A stretch of DNA of 20,802 nt. Origin: Lachnospiraceae bacterium (GTDB lineage: Bacteria; Bacillota; Clostridia; Lachnospirales; Lachnospiraceae). Numbering within the stretch: the first letter of the stretch is position 1; the number at the start of each line of letters is the position of its first letter. A model generated the notes under the pieces. That model was not told the DNA's origin. It saw nothing but the letters and a program-made list of their open reading frames with translations, and did no database searches. The stretch covers positions 1 through 20,802 of the forward strand of contig CAAGKE010000137.1 in NCBI GenBank assembly GCA_900770325.1. The letters run 5' to 3'. A program made the position numbers and the translations under genes. Positions 1-9,000 of this stretch are shown here, piece after piece.

Positions 1-117
1 GATAAGGTGAAGAAGGAAGACGTCCATGCGTCCTTCAAGGACGGTATTCTCACGGTCACTCTGCCGAGTGAAGAAAAGAAGACGGAAGAAGAGACCAAGT
101 ATATCGACATCCTGTAA
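1..117 (+). CDS. Hsp20 small heat-shock protein, C-terminal end (partial)
   Basis: Only the last 38 codons are present; the gene begins before the window. The reading frame runs from base 1 to a TAA stop at 115-117. The segment HASFKDGILTVTLP is the last beta strand of the alpha-crystallin domain, and the tail ends in YIDIL, which has the I-x-I/L anchor typical of Hsp20 C-termini. Hsp20 proteins are ATP-independent holdases that bind unfolding proteins in the cytoplasm. Another hsp20 gene starts 29 bases downstream with a matching strand (compare HANFKDGVLTIEVP), so the two are a tandem paralogous pair, probably co-transcribed. Assignment to the family is secure; nothing can be said about the missing N-terminus. 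Confidence 0.9.
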   Translation, partial: DKVKKEDVHASFKDGILTVTLPSEEKKTEEETKYIDIL

Positions 118-146
118 TTCAGGAATGCTGAAAGGAGATGTTGAAT

Positions 147-554
147 ATGAAATATACACCTGTTAGAAGAGAATTTGATGATCTGTTCGATGATGACTGG
201 TTCGGTGACTTCGGCGGAAAGCAGCTGATGCGCACAGACGTCCGCGAAAAGGACGGTAAGTATTTCCTTGATATTGAACTCCCTGGCTACAAGAAGGAAG
301 ATGTCAAGGTTCAGCTCTCCAACGGTACCCTGACGGTAACCGCTGTTCACAATGAATCCAGCGAAGAAAAGGATAAGAAAGGCAATGTCATCCGGCAGGA
401 GCGTTACACCGGAAATGCAAGCCGCAGCTGGTATGTGGGCGATAGCGTGAAGCAAAGTGATGTTCACGCAAACTTCAAGGATGGCGTTCTCACGATCGAG
501 GTTCCGGACGCATCCAAGGCAGTGAAGGAACCTGAATATATTGCAATCGAATAA
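147..554 (+). CDS. Hsp20 / alpha-crystallin family small heat-shock protein
   Basis: This is a 135-residue holdase chaperone of the cytoplasm. After a short acidic/aromatic N-terminal arm (residues about 1-30, rich in D, F and W) comes the alpha-crystallin domain, with the conserved DIELPGYKKEDVKV segment and the final GVLTIEVP strand. The C-terminal IAI motif anchors neighbouring subunits in the oligomer. I chose the ATG at 147 because AAGGAGA at 132-138 is then at normal distance; an in-frame ATG at 138 overlaps that ribosome-binding site. It follows the end of another hsp20 by 29 bases and is followed by a strong terminator, so the pair probably ends a transcript. Length and domain are normal for the family. 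Confidence 0.95.
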   Translation: MKYTPVRREFDDLFDDDWFGDFGGKQLMRTDVREKDGKYFLDIELPGYKKEDVKVQLSNGTLTVTAVHNESSEEKDKKGNVIRQERYTGNASRSWYVGDSVKQSDVHANFKDGVLTIEVPDASKAVKEPEYIAIE

Positions 555-575
555 ACACAATCCCCCTTTATCCAG

Positions 576-602
576 GAGCCGGAAATCCCGGCTCTTTTTT
601 TT
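576..602 (+). terminator. Rho-independent terminator after the hsp20 pair
   Basis: A 7-bp GC-rich stem GAGCCGG (576-582) pairs with CCGGCTC (588-594) around a five-base loop and runs straight into a run of T. It lies 21 bases after the hsp20 stop and closes the hsp20 transcript. Confidence 0.92.
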
Positions 603-612
603 GCTTTTTTCG

Positions 613-730
613 TTAACCCTTAATGCCTGTTTCACCGCCGATGCCGCTTACAAACCACTTCTGTGTAAAGGCGAACATCAGCAGCGGCGGCAGAATAAAG
701 AGCTGGACATACCGATGTTCATGGAACGTG
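613..730 (-). pseudogene. 3' fragment of carbohydrate ABC-transporter permease (left copy)
   Basis: Read on the minus strand, the frame gives FILPPLLMFAFTQKWF, then VSGIGGETGIKG and a TAA stop at 613-615. This is the C-terminal end of MalG/UgpE-type (CUT1) sugar ABC permeases, which end in a last membrane helix followed by a short glycine-rich tail. Only the last ~28 codons are convincing. Upstream of about position 696 the frame continues for a few codons (HRYVQL) but no longer matches the right-hand copy at 16150-16348. The rest of the gene is missing. It is a remnant left beside the BREX island and probably not functional. Confidence 0.7.
621..696. repeat. 76-bp direct repeat flanking the BREX island, left copy
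   Basis: This stretch matches 16150-16225 with three mismatches over 76 bp, all C here and T in the right copy. Both copies fall in the 3' end of the same permease gene, in the same orientation. Similarity stops abruptly at 696 on the island side. The two copies bracket the whole BREX cluster, which fits an insertion or duplication scar. Confidence 0.85.
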
Positions 731-770
731 ATGAGGCATACTTTTTTTTGCTTGTTGATCATGCGCTGCC

Positions 771-893
771 TCAGTTACGAACAATAATGGTTGTTTCAAT
801 GTCGAAGATTTTTTCGTCCAATTCATCCTGTGTCCACACCTTCTCTTCACGAGTCTTTTTGATCCTTTCACTAATTATGGAAATATTCGTCAC
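771..893 (-). pseudogene. Truncated XRE-type helix-turn-helix regulator
   Basis: The minus-strand frame contains ISERIKKTREEK, then WTQDELDEKI, which is the first half of a Cro/C1-type (XRE) helix-turn-helix DNA-binding domain (compare the usual R.K..R...GWTQ.ELAEK.). After the second helix the frame becomes FDIETTIIVRN and stops at 771-773, in place of the usual recognition helix and W-E residues. Only about 40 codons remain if a GTG at 893 is the start; the frame stays open to an ATG at 989 without further HTH similarity. It points away from the BREX genes and looks like a broken former regulator of this locus or of the inserted element. Some function as a small protein cannot be excluded. 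Confidence 0.6.
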
Positions 894-934
894 TTCTTTA
901 GCTTTCAGTTGACTAAATCCAAAGAACGATTCTT

Positions 935-947
935 GGGCAAATTGCCC
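935..947. promoter_or_regulatory. Perfect 13-bp palindrome upstream of the BREX promoter
   Basis: GGGCAA and TTGCCC surround a single A, giving a perfect inverted repeat 27 bases before the -35 box of the BREX promoter. Its length and position suit a protein-binding operator, but it also lies inside the open frame upstream of the XRE remnant. The binding protein is unknown. Confidence 0.4.
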
Positions 948-970
948 CGAGATTGGATAGTTCTTAGCGC

Positions 971-987
971 GCATTGCCTTGCAATGC
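971..987. promoter_or_regulatory. Palindromic operator candidate overlapping the BREX -35 box
   Basis: GCATTGC (971-977) and GCAATGC (981-987) form a perfect 7-bp inverted repeat with a 3-base spacer. It covers the whole -35 hexamer at 974-979, so a bound protein would block RNA polymerase. The nearest DNA-binding candidate is the small RHH protein encoded first in the operon; that pairing is inference. Confidence 0.55.
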
Positions 988-1002
988 ATCTAAATTTATA
1001 AT
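974..1002 (+). promoter_or_regulatory. Sigma-A-type promoter of the BREX operon
   Basis: TTGCCT (974-979), a 17-base spacer and a perfect TATAAT (997-1002) make a good housekeeping promoter. It stands 39 bases before the ATG of the RHH gene. No other promoter this good was seen before brxA. Confidence 0.75.
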
Positions 1003-1041
1003 GATATCAGCGTTTTCATAACGGAAAGGCAGACAGATATC

Positions 1042-1188
1042 ATGGCTGAAACCAGAAACTATACCATTCGTTTAGATGAAGATTTAAGAAAGAAGCTCGA
1101 AGAAGAGGCTAAGGCAGATAACCGCACTCTAGCTAATCTTATTACTCTGATTCTTCAGAAGCATGTAGCTAAGAAGGAGAAGAAATGA
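1042..1188 (+). CDS. Small ribbon-helix-helix DNA-binding protein, first gene of the BREX operon
   Basis: This is a 48-residue protein, basic at its end (HVAKKEKK). The short strand NYTIRLDEDLRKKLEEEA followed by a second helix, NRTLANLITLILQKHV, has the plan of Arc/CopG/MetJ (RHH) repressors and antitoxins: one beta strand that enters the DNA groove as a dimer, then two helices. Its stop TGA overlaps the brxA start (ATGA at 1185-1188), and the brxA ribosome-binding site lies within its last codons, so the two are translationally coupled. Its own initiation signal is modest (AAAGG about 13 bases upstream). It lies 40 bases after the promoter, whose -35 box carries a palindrome. I infer an autorepressor of BREX expression. 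Because it is so short it is easily missed by gene callers. Confidence 0.85.
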   Translation: MAETRNYTIRLDEDLRKKLEEEAKADNRTLANLITLILQKHVAKKEKK

Positions 1189-1805
1189 CAGAGTTAAAGG
1201 TATTATCTTTGCCATATTCCTGTAGAACGGATGAATGGCTGTATTACAAGGAAACCAGGAAAGTAATACAACTATTGGTCAATGATCATATGGAGCCTGC
1301 AGATATCAAGAAGCTGAATAAAGAGCAGAATATTTTTAATGCGGTTACTGCAAGGCACAGCAACGATATTTGCATTGCTGTATTAAGAAGAATTGCGAGT
1401 ACTGATGATGATTTCCGCAGAATGTTTCTTGAAAAGGATGTGGATACACAGAAAGTGATGTGCGTCATGATGATTATGCTGACAAATCATACCTTCTACG
1501 ATTTCATGGATCATATATATAAGGAAAAGCTGATCTTGAATGATAATCATCTGACCAGAACAGAAGTTCTCTCGTTTATGCATGAATTGCAGAACAGGGA
1601 TGATAAGGCTTCTAAATGGATTGATAAAAGCATTAAGAAATTTGTGGGAGTAATTCTCAGCATTTTGTCAGAAGCAGGAATGATTGCGCGGGATGGAAAG
1701 GATTATCAGATTCGTCGGCCGATTCTAACAGCAGATGTCGTCGATCTTTTAAAGTCATCGGGCTTACAGCAAATCTATAACATGCTTTTGGGGGAACGCT
1801 CATGA
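1185..1805 (+). CDS. brxA: BrxA, BREX type 1 protein (DUF1819)
   Basis: A 206-residue protein in the brxA position of a type 1 BREX operon. The YKETRKVIQLL...ADIKKLNKEQNIFNAVTA segment near residues 20-57 is typical of DUF1819/BrxA, as are the many small helices and the LSEAGMI segment toward the C-terminus (about residue 160). BrxA is known as a small, all-helical, DNA-binding BREX component with a NusB-like fold; its exact step in phage exclusion is unsettled. Start: AAGGAG at 1174-1179 lies five bases before the ATG, and the ATG overlaps the stop of the RHH gene. Its own stop overlaps the brxB start by four bases (ATGA), so the three genes form one coupled unit. Full length for the family. 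Confidence 0.93.
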   Translation: MTELKVLSLPYSCRTDEWLYYKETRKVIQLLVNDHMEPADIKKLNKEQNIFNAVTARHSNDICIAVLRRIASTDDDFRRMFLEKDVDTQKVMCVMMIMLTNHTFYDFMDHIYKEKLILNDNHLTRTEVLSFMHELQNRDDKASKWIDKSIKKFVGVILSILSEAGMIARDGKDYQIRRPILTADVVDLLKSSGLQQIYNMLLGERS

Positions 1806-2383
1806 GAACGATTGAAGAACGACTCGATATTCTGGAACAAAAAATCCAGTCGGAAGATTTTAGAAAGAATACCGGACTTGGAAATGAAGTCGGTTACTAT
1901 GTGTTTGACTATGATCCAAGTCAGGAATTGACTGTCCGGACGCGTGTCAAGAAGTTGCAGGAGACTAATACAGAAAAGAAGTTTGGCTATGAACTTATTG
2001 TATATGATCTCTATGAATTGATGCTGAAGCTGATTCAGGAAGATGATGAATATGATGATTTAAAGGAGATGGAAGAGGAAGAGGGAACAGATTACATCTT
2101 CACTTCTATTCAGCAGGAACTGAACTTTGATGATGAAAACAGCATCATGATTCAGTACATCATGGAACATACTCCGGATGATGCGGTTGTGTTTCTGACA
2201 GGGGTAGGTAAATGCTTTCCGATTCTAAGATCTCATAAAATTTTGAATAATTTGCACCAGCAGATGGATCACTGCCCAGTAGTAATGTTTTTCCCTGGCG
2301 TATATAACGGGAACTCATTGCGTATATTCGGAGAAATTAAAGACGACAACTATTACAGAGCATTTCCACTGGTAGAAAGATAA
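1802..2383 (+). CDS. brxB: BrxB, BREX type 1 protein (DUF1788)
   Basis: A 193-residue protein matching DUF1788/BrxB in size and position. The N-terminus (RTIEERLDILEQKIQSEDF), a YYVFDYDPSQELTVRTRV segment near residues 30-50, and a C-terminal PVVMFFPGVYNGNSLRIFGE segment (about 158-180) are family hallmarks. The last resembles the ligand-loop end of a nucleotide-binding-like fold. BrxB is required for phage defence in studied type 1 systems, but no enzymatic activity is established. Translation is coupled to brxA (ATGA overlap at 1802-1805) with GGGGGA just upstream as ribosome-binding site. It is followed 18 bases later by brxC. No sign of truncation. Confidence 0.93.
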   Translation: MRTIEERLDILEQKIQSEDFRKNTGLGNEVGYYVFDYDPSQELTVRTRVKKLQETNTEKKFGYELIVYDLYELMLKLIQEDDEYDDLKEMEEEEGTDYIFTSIQQELNFDDENSIMIQYIMEHTPDDAVVFLTGVGKCFPILRSHKILNNLHQQMDHCPVVMFFPGVYNGNSLRIFGEIKDDNYYRAFPLVER

Positions 2384-2401
2384 TTAAAGAAGGTACACAT
2401 T

Positions 2402-5400
2402 ATGAAAATCAAGGACATGTTTGAAAAACCAATTGATCGTGAGATTACAGGCGTAATCAAGGTCGGGCAGAATGCTGAAAAGGATAAGGAACAGGAACTG
2501 GAAGAGTACGTTGTTACCAGAGAACTTGCGAAGCACTTCCATGAATTCTTCGATGTGTATGCAAGGTCTATCAATACTCCAACAGATCAGATGGGAGTCT
2601 GGATTTCCGGATTCTTTGGCTCTGGTAAATCACACTTTTTAAAAATCTTGTCTTATATCCTTGACGATGAAGAAGTGGATGGAAAAAGAGCAGTTGATTA
2701 CTTCAAGAACAAAAAACTAATTGCAGAGAGTCCCATTGATATGGGAAATATGGTTCTGGCCAGCAATACTCCTACAAAGGCGATTCTTTTCAATGTTGAT
2801 TCCAAGAGCTCTGCTTCTGCAAAGGCTGACAGCAATGCCATAGTGAATACTTTCAATCGTGTCTTTAATGAAAAATTAGGCTATTTTGGCGCCAATCCTG
2901 CATTAGCGGATCTGGAAAGAAATCTTGATATTGAAGGAAAATACCAACAATTTAAAGAAACCTATCAGCAAATCACAGGTGTAAACTGGCTTGATGATAG
3001 ACGTAAGTTCATGCTAAGAAGAGGCAAGGTAGTAGAGGCTTTGGTTCGGATGGGGTATATGAACCGTGAAGAGGCTGATCTTTGGGCGAAAGAATCAACA
3101 ACTTCAAACTATCGCTTATCATCTGATGATTTCGCTCAAATAGTTGAAGATTATATTAACCGTACTGGAAATAGAGTAGTATTCCTGGCAGATGAAATTG
3201 GACAGTTTATTGCAACAGATACCAATCTGATGCTGAATTTACAGACGATTACCGAAGATCTTGGAACGCATTGTAAAGGTAAAGCATGGGTAATCGTAAC
3301 CGCACAGGAAGACATTGACTCCATGGTGGAGAATATTCACGGAAATGCCAATGACTTTTCTAAGATTCAGGGTAGATTCAGTACGAGACTATCGCTTTCT
3401 TCTGTAAATGCCGATGAAGTTATCCGTGAACGAATTCTGAAGAAGAATGAGAATGGAACAGAGACTTTAAAAGCTCTGTATGAACAGAAGGAAACACAGA
3501 TTCAAAATGTCGTAGATTTCCGCGATACGGTGGAAATGAAGAAGTATAAGAATGCGGATGAGTTTGCGGCTGTTTATCCCTTCCTCCCTTATCAATTCAA
3601 TTTGCTGGCAAGCGTTCTGAATGCGATCCGTTTGAATAGTTCAACTGGCAAACATCTGTCAGAAGGTGAAAGATCAATGCTTGGTGCTTATCAGGAAGCT
3701 GCCAGTTCAGTTATGAATCAAGAAGAGGGAGTCTTAATTCCTTTTTATCGCTTTTATGACGATTTAGTAAGATTTCTGGATCATACGCACAGTATTGTCA
3801 TTCAGAGAGCGGAAGATAATGAGAGAATCAATCCTGCACATGAACAGGATAATTTCACCGTGAATGTATTAAAGACGTTATTCCTGTTGAAGTATGTAAA
3901 TGGAATACCTTTGACGGTAAACAATATCGTCAGTTTCATGGTAGACAATGTAGATTCAGATCGCATTGAAATCAGGAAAAAGGTTGAGGAGTCTTTACGT
4001 CTTCTGGTTAATGAAGCAATGGTTTCTAAACTTCAGGATCATTATGAATTCCTGACAGATGAAGAACAGGATATTAACCGGCAGATCCGTAACAGAGAGG
4101 TTACACCAAGTGAAGTGATTTCTTCTATTGGCGGATTAATTACAAATAATATCTACACAGATACACGTTATCGGGTACAGAGATTCAATGGAAAATATAC
4201 CTTTGCTTATAATCTGACAATAGACAATCAGCCTTATAGAAGCCCTAAGGATGCAGAAATCGGTGTGAGAATCATTACTCCTCGTTATGATGGTGATCAT
4301 TCTGATAATGCTTTGTCATGGCTTTCTTTCCAGAACAAAGAAGTAATCTTAAGGCTGCCAGCAGACAATATAGAATATTACGAAGAAATGCATAATTCCC
4401 TGCAGATTCTAGACTATCTAAGATCTGTAGCAGATCCGAATAAAGGAAGATCTACATCAATTCGTTCAGAAAAGAATGAACAGGCTAAAAAGAGCAATGA
4501 CGCTGCACTGGATTCTTTTAATGATGCGATTGGAAATGCAGATGTATTTGTTAATAACCAGCTGGCAGATGACATTACAACAAAGGATGCATCTGCAAAG
4601 ATTTCAGCTGGTCTAGAGAAACTTGTAAGCAACGTATTCTATCGTTTGGATTACATAGATGAATCCAAGGATGATGCAGATATTCGCAACTTAATCAAAA
4701 CTGCTACAAGAATTGAGAAGATTGATTTGACACCAGGTTTGAAATCTAATGCAAGAGCAGTAAAGGATATGAAAGACTACATGGATATGAACACAAATGC
4801 TCATATAAGTGTATCCATGCGCTCTTTAGCAGAAAGATATAGCGCAGCACCTTATGGCTATATTGAGTCTGATATTCATTGGCTTGCAGCAAAACTGTTT
4901 GTGAGCGGCCAAATCAACGCAACTATAGAAAAGTCTCCGATCTCTCTTTATACAAAATCCGCTGATGATTTATGCAGTTATTTTGTAGGAAGAAGATATG
5001 AAGATAAGCTTCAGTTCCATACAAAAGGTATAGTTGATCCATTAGCTGAAAAAGCAGCGAAAGAGATCTCCAAAGAATTATTTGGCGCAACAGAAGTCAC
5101 TACTGACACAGACAGACTGATGGTGAATTTTCAGGAGCATGCAAAATCTCTTCTGGGAGAATGCGAAGGCTATCTGAGAGAATATGATTCTAATCCAAGA
5201 TTACCGGGACAGGATGTTGTTAAAAGTGGTATTGCTTTATTAAAAAAGATTATGGCAGCAAAAGACACTGATGACTTCTATTCCATTCTCAAGAATCAAA
5301 AGAATGATTATCTGGATCTCAGTGAAGATCTTAGTGCAGTAAAGACATTCTTCAAGGGCTCAACCCTGAAAGATATCTTTATAAATAAGGGCTTAAAGGC

Positions 5401-6013
5401 AATCGATCTTTACGAAAATAGTAAGGTTTACATCACAGATAAATCTATCAGTGACACAGTAGAACAGATTAGAACCATTGTTGAAAGTAAGTCTCCTTAT
5501 GAACAGATTCGAAAAATTAAAGATCTGTATGATACCTTCATCCTTAAATATAATGGAGTTCTTGATCAGAAACTTAATGATATTAAACCGGTTATTGATC
5601 AGAACGAGACAACCGTCTTAAATGCGTTAAGTAATAAATGGTATAAGGATCAATTTGAAGCCAGAGTTAAGACAGATTATAAGAATCTAAATGAACGTGC
5701 CAAGAAAGAAACAGATATTTCTGTTCTGCTTGGCTATCAGAATCAGGCATCGGCAATCTGCATGAATTATCTGAATCATTTCGCAGAAATGCCCGAAAAA
5801 GATCCTTCTATTCCAAGCGAGAGAGATGATTCTGAAGGTGATGTTACACCGCCTGTAGTTGAAAAGAAAACGAAGACTTTGTTTGCTAAGAACATCACCT
5901 CTTCGCAGTGGGTTATCACTAATGAGGAACAATTGAATCATTATATTGAACAATTAAAAAATCGTTTAAAACAAGAATTAGAAGACTCTGATGAAGTGGA
6001 TCTGAAGTTCTAA
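2402..6013 (+). CDS. brxC: BrxC, large P-loop ATPase of BREX type 1
   Basis: A 1203-residue cytoplasmic ATPase, the usual size for BrxC. The Walker A motif GFFGSGKS is at residues 70-77, and a hydrophobic strand ending in D264-E265 (VVFLADEIGQF) is the Walker B. YAAF-type neighbours such as PFLPYQFNLL (about 397) are also typical of BrxC. The second half is helical, probably coiled, and ends in an acidic segment (LEDSDEVDLKF). BrxC, related to PglY of the original Pgl system, is needed for both host methylation and exclusion in type 1 BREX and is thought to form a complex with PglX, PglZ and BrxB. Start: AAGAAGG stands before the ATG at 2402. The gene is intact, 18 bases after brxB and 18 bases before pglX, in the same operon. 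Confidence 0.97.
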   Translation: MKIKDMFEKPIDREITGVIKVGQNAEKDKEQELEEYVVTRELAKHFHEFFDVYARSINTPTDQMGVWISGFFGSGKSHFLKILSYILDDEEVDGKRAVDYFKNKKLIAESPIDMGNMVLASNTPTKAILFNVDSKSSASAKADSNAIVNTFNRVFNEKLGYFGANPALADLERNLDIEGKYQQFKETYQQITGVNWLDDRRKFMLRRGKVVEALVRMGYMNREEADLWAKESTTSNYRLSSDDFAQIVEDYINRTGNRVVFLADEIGQFIATDTNLMLNLQTITEDLGTHCKGKAWVIVTAQEDIDSMVENIHGNANDFSKIQGRFSTRLSLSSVNADEVIRERILKKNENGTETLKALYEQKETQIQNVVDFRDTVEMKKYKNADEFAAVYPFLPYQFNLLASVLNAIRLNSSTGKHLSEGERSMLGAYQEAASSVMNQEEGVLIPFYRFYDDLVRFLDHTHSIVIQRAEDNERINPAHEQDNFTVNVLKTLFLLKYVNGIPLTVNNIVSFMVDNVDSDRIEIRKKVEESLRLLVNEAMVSKLQDHYEFLTDEEQDINRQIRNREVTPSEVISSIGGLITNNIYTDTRYRVQRFNGKYTFAYNLTIDNQPYRSPKDAEIGVRIITPRYDGDHSDNALSWLSFQNKEVILRLPADNIEYYEEMHNSLQILDYLRSVADPNKGRSTSIRSEKNEQAKKSNDAALDSFNDAIGNADVFVNNQLADDITTKDASAKISAGLEKLVSNVFYRLDYIDESKDDADIRNLIKTATRIEKIDLTPGLKSNARAVKDMKDYMDMNTNAHISVSMRSLAERYSAAPYGYIESDIHWLAAKLFVSGQINATIEKSPISLYTKSADDLCSYFVGRRYEDKLQFHTKGIVDPLAEKAAKEISKELFGATEVTTDTDRLMVNFQEHAKSLLGECEGYLREYDSNPRLPGQDVVKSGIALLKKIMAAKDTDDFYSILKNQKNDYLDLSEDLSAVKTFFKGSTLKDIFINKGLKAIDLYENSKVYITDKSISDTVEQIRTIVESKSPYEQIRKIKDLYDTFILKYNGVLDQKLNDIKPVIDQNETTVLNALSNKWYKDQFEARVKTDYKNLNERAKKETDISVLLGYQNQASAICMNYLNHFAEMPEKDPSIPSERDDSEGDVTPPVVEKKTKTLFAKNITSSQWVITNEEQLNHYIEQLKNRLKQELEDSDEVDLKF

Positions 6014-6031
6014 GCATAAAGGGGAAGCAGT

Positions 6032-9000
6032 ATGAATAAATCGGCAATAAAGAACTTTGCGGTCTGGGCAAGAAACAGACTGATGAATGATGTAAAAACA
6101 ATTACAGGAATGTATGGAATTACTGAAAAAGGTATTTCCGATCCATTACCTGCTTCTACAAGCCAGATCCAGTATTTTGATATTGGTACGAAGCAACCAG
6201 TATCACTGACTGGAGAAGATATAACAAGTAGAAAGAACATTGCCAATAGTTTAAAACAAGCCGCAGAAAAGTCCGATTATTCAACTGCATATAATCTGTT
6301 AATTGAAACGACTGCATCATCCTGGTTTAACCGTTTAGCTGCCATTCGCTACATGGAAGTAAACGATTATTTTGATGATGGATTAAGAATGCTTTCTTCC
6401 TCAGAAGAAGGCCTGGTGGATCCAGATATCGTTGCTACTCCGTTTAATTCAGATCTTGAATTTACCGATGAAGAAAGACAGCAGATTATCACCTGGAAGA
6501 ATAACAACCAGAATAATGAATTGTTCCGCTTTCTCTTATTAAAAAGATGTAACCGGCTTTCACAATCCATGCCTGGTTTATTTGAAAAGAAGAGTGATTC
6601 TTCAGAGTTTCTACTAAGACCAAGCTATATCGATCAGGATGGAGTCATTTATCATCTGACACATGATATTGATGAAGATGACTGGAAAGACCAGGTACAG
6701 ATCATTGGGTGGCTGTATCAATATTACAATGCAGAACTAAAGGATGATACCTTTAAGCAATTAAAAAAGAACAATAAGATTTCCAAGGAAAGAATCCCAT
6801 CTGCTACGCAGCTGTTTACACCAGACTGGATTGTGCGATACATGGTCGAGAATTCCCTTGGAAGAATTTACATCAACAAACACATCTCGGAAGGTATTTA
6901 CACTGATGGACTTGGTCCTGATGAAATGACAGATTATGAGATTTCTGAAAAGAGGATCTCATCAGAAAAAGAAATTGCTGATCAGTTTCGGTGGAAATAC
7001 TTCATTCCGGAAGCACATCAATCAAGAATAATTGAAGAGCAATTAGACAATGAGTGGAGTGCAGAAAAGCTGGAACCAGAAGATCTAACTTTCATTGATC
7101 CATCAATGGGAAGCGGACATATTCTGGTCTATGCTTTTGATGTGCTCATGCGGATCTATCAGTTATATGGCTATACAGATAGAGATGCAGTCAGATCAAT
7201 TCTTACTAATAACCTGTATGGCTTGGATATTGACGAAAGAGCATATCAGCTTGCTTATTTTGCAGTATTAATGAAAGCAAGACAGTATGATCGCAGGATT
7301 TTATCCAGAGGCATTGTTCCACATGTTTACGCCATTGAAGAAAGCAATGACATTAACTACGCTCATCTCAAATATATTGGTAATAAGCTCCCTGATTCAG
7401 AGAGAAAGAATGGTATTGCAGAGCTTGAAAGGCTTCTGGATGATTTCAGAGATGCAAAGATTTATGGATCCATTATCAAAGTACAGAACTATAACTTTGA
7501 TTCTTTAAGAAAATTCTTGGATGCAACAGACAGCGGTATTGGATCAACAGTTAAAGAAGAAACAATCGGAATTGAAGACACTATACCAAAGATCAGAAGA
7601 ATCATAGACATCGCAGAAGTGATGCAGAGAAAATACATGGTTACTGTTACCAATCCACCATACATGGGCGGAAGCAATATGAATGCCAAGTTATCTGCAT
7701 ATGTAAAGAATAATTATCCGAATTCTAAGTCAGATCTTTTCTCTGTATTCATGGAAGTTTGTTCAAGACAGATCAAACAAAATGGTTTGTATGCCATGAT
7801 TACACAGCAGTCTTGGATGTTTCTTTCAAGTTTCGAAAAGCTGAGAGAAAAGATAACAGGTAATACAACCGTAAATATGGTTCATCTTGGAGCCAGAGCC
7901 TTTGATGATATTGGCGGCGAAGTAGTCCAAACTACTACTTTCGTAAACTCTGGAAAGAGATATCCCAATTATAAAGGCGCATATATTCGCTTGGTTGATT
8001 TTAATGGTGAACAACTACAACGTCAGAAAACTCTGGAAGCAATCTCCAATCATAACTGTGGCTATTACTATGAGACCTGCAGTGACAGCTTTGCTAAGAT
8101 ACCTGGAATGCCAGTAGCGTATTGGACTAATCAAGCACTACTAGAAATATTTTCAAAAAACAAAATATATGATTATTCCGTTTCGCCTAGCCAAAACGTA
8201 ACTGGAGACAATGGAAAATATGTGAGATGCGTATGGGAAATCTCATCTGAGAAGGTAAATAAGAAAGATCAATGGATTTTTTATGCTAAAGGTGGCGGAT
8301 ATAGAAAATGGTGGGGAAATCTAGTATATCTTGTTAACTGGTCTCCGCAAGCTAGATTCATTTATCAATACGGGGATGGAAAACATGCATCTCAAATTAT
8401 TAATAAAGAGTATTGGTATAAAAAAGGAATAACTTGGGGTTTAATAACATCTGCATTACCAAGTTTTAGAATAATGCCTATAAATGCCACTTTTGATAAA
8501 GGCGGTTCAACAGTTATAGTGGACGAAGACAAATACAATTTGGTGCTTGGATTACTTAATTCAAAAGTGTTCCTCGTTGTGGCAAAAATATTTAATCCAA
8601 CACTTAATTTTCAGGTTAAAGATATAAGATCAATGCCTTTGGTGGTTGATGCAAATCATAATAGAATAAATGAACTTGTTGAGAACAATGTAAATGTATC
8701 GAAAGAAGACTGGGATTCCTTTGAAACTTCTTGGGATTTTAAGCGTCATCCTCTTCTTCCAAAATTAGCAACAGGAAGTGAGGCAGTGTTTGCTGATAAA
8801 GACAATAACTTTGGAAGTCTTACTTATTCCGGTAACAAGATCAGTGATGCATTCAATTACTGGAAAGAAGAGTGTGATAATCGCTTCAATCAATTAAAGA
8901 ACAATGAAGAAGAGTTGAACCGTATCTTCATTGATATCTATGGCTTGCAGGATGAATTAACACCAGAGGAAGAGGACAGTGATGTTACTGTACGTAAAGC

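Noticed and set aside
541..912. 123-codon plus-strand frame after hsp20
   Set aside because: It overlaps the hsp20 end and runs through the terminator; the sequence is explained by permease and XRE remnants on the opposite strand.
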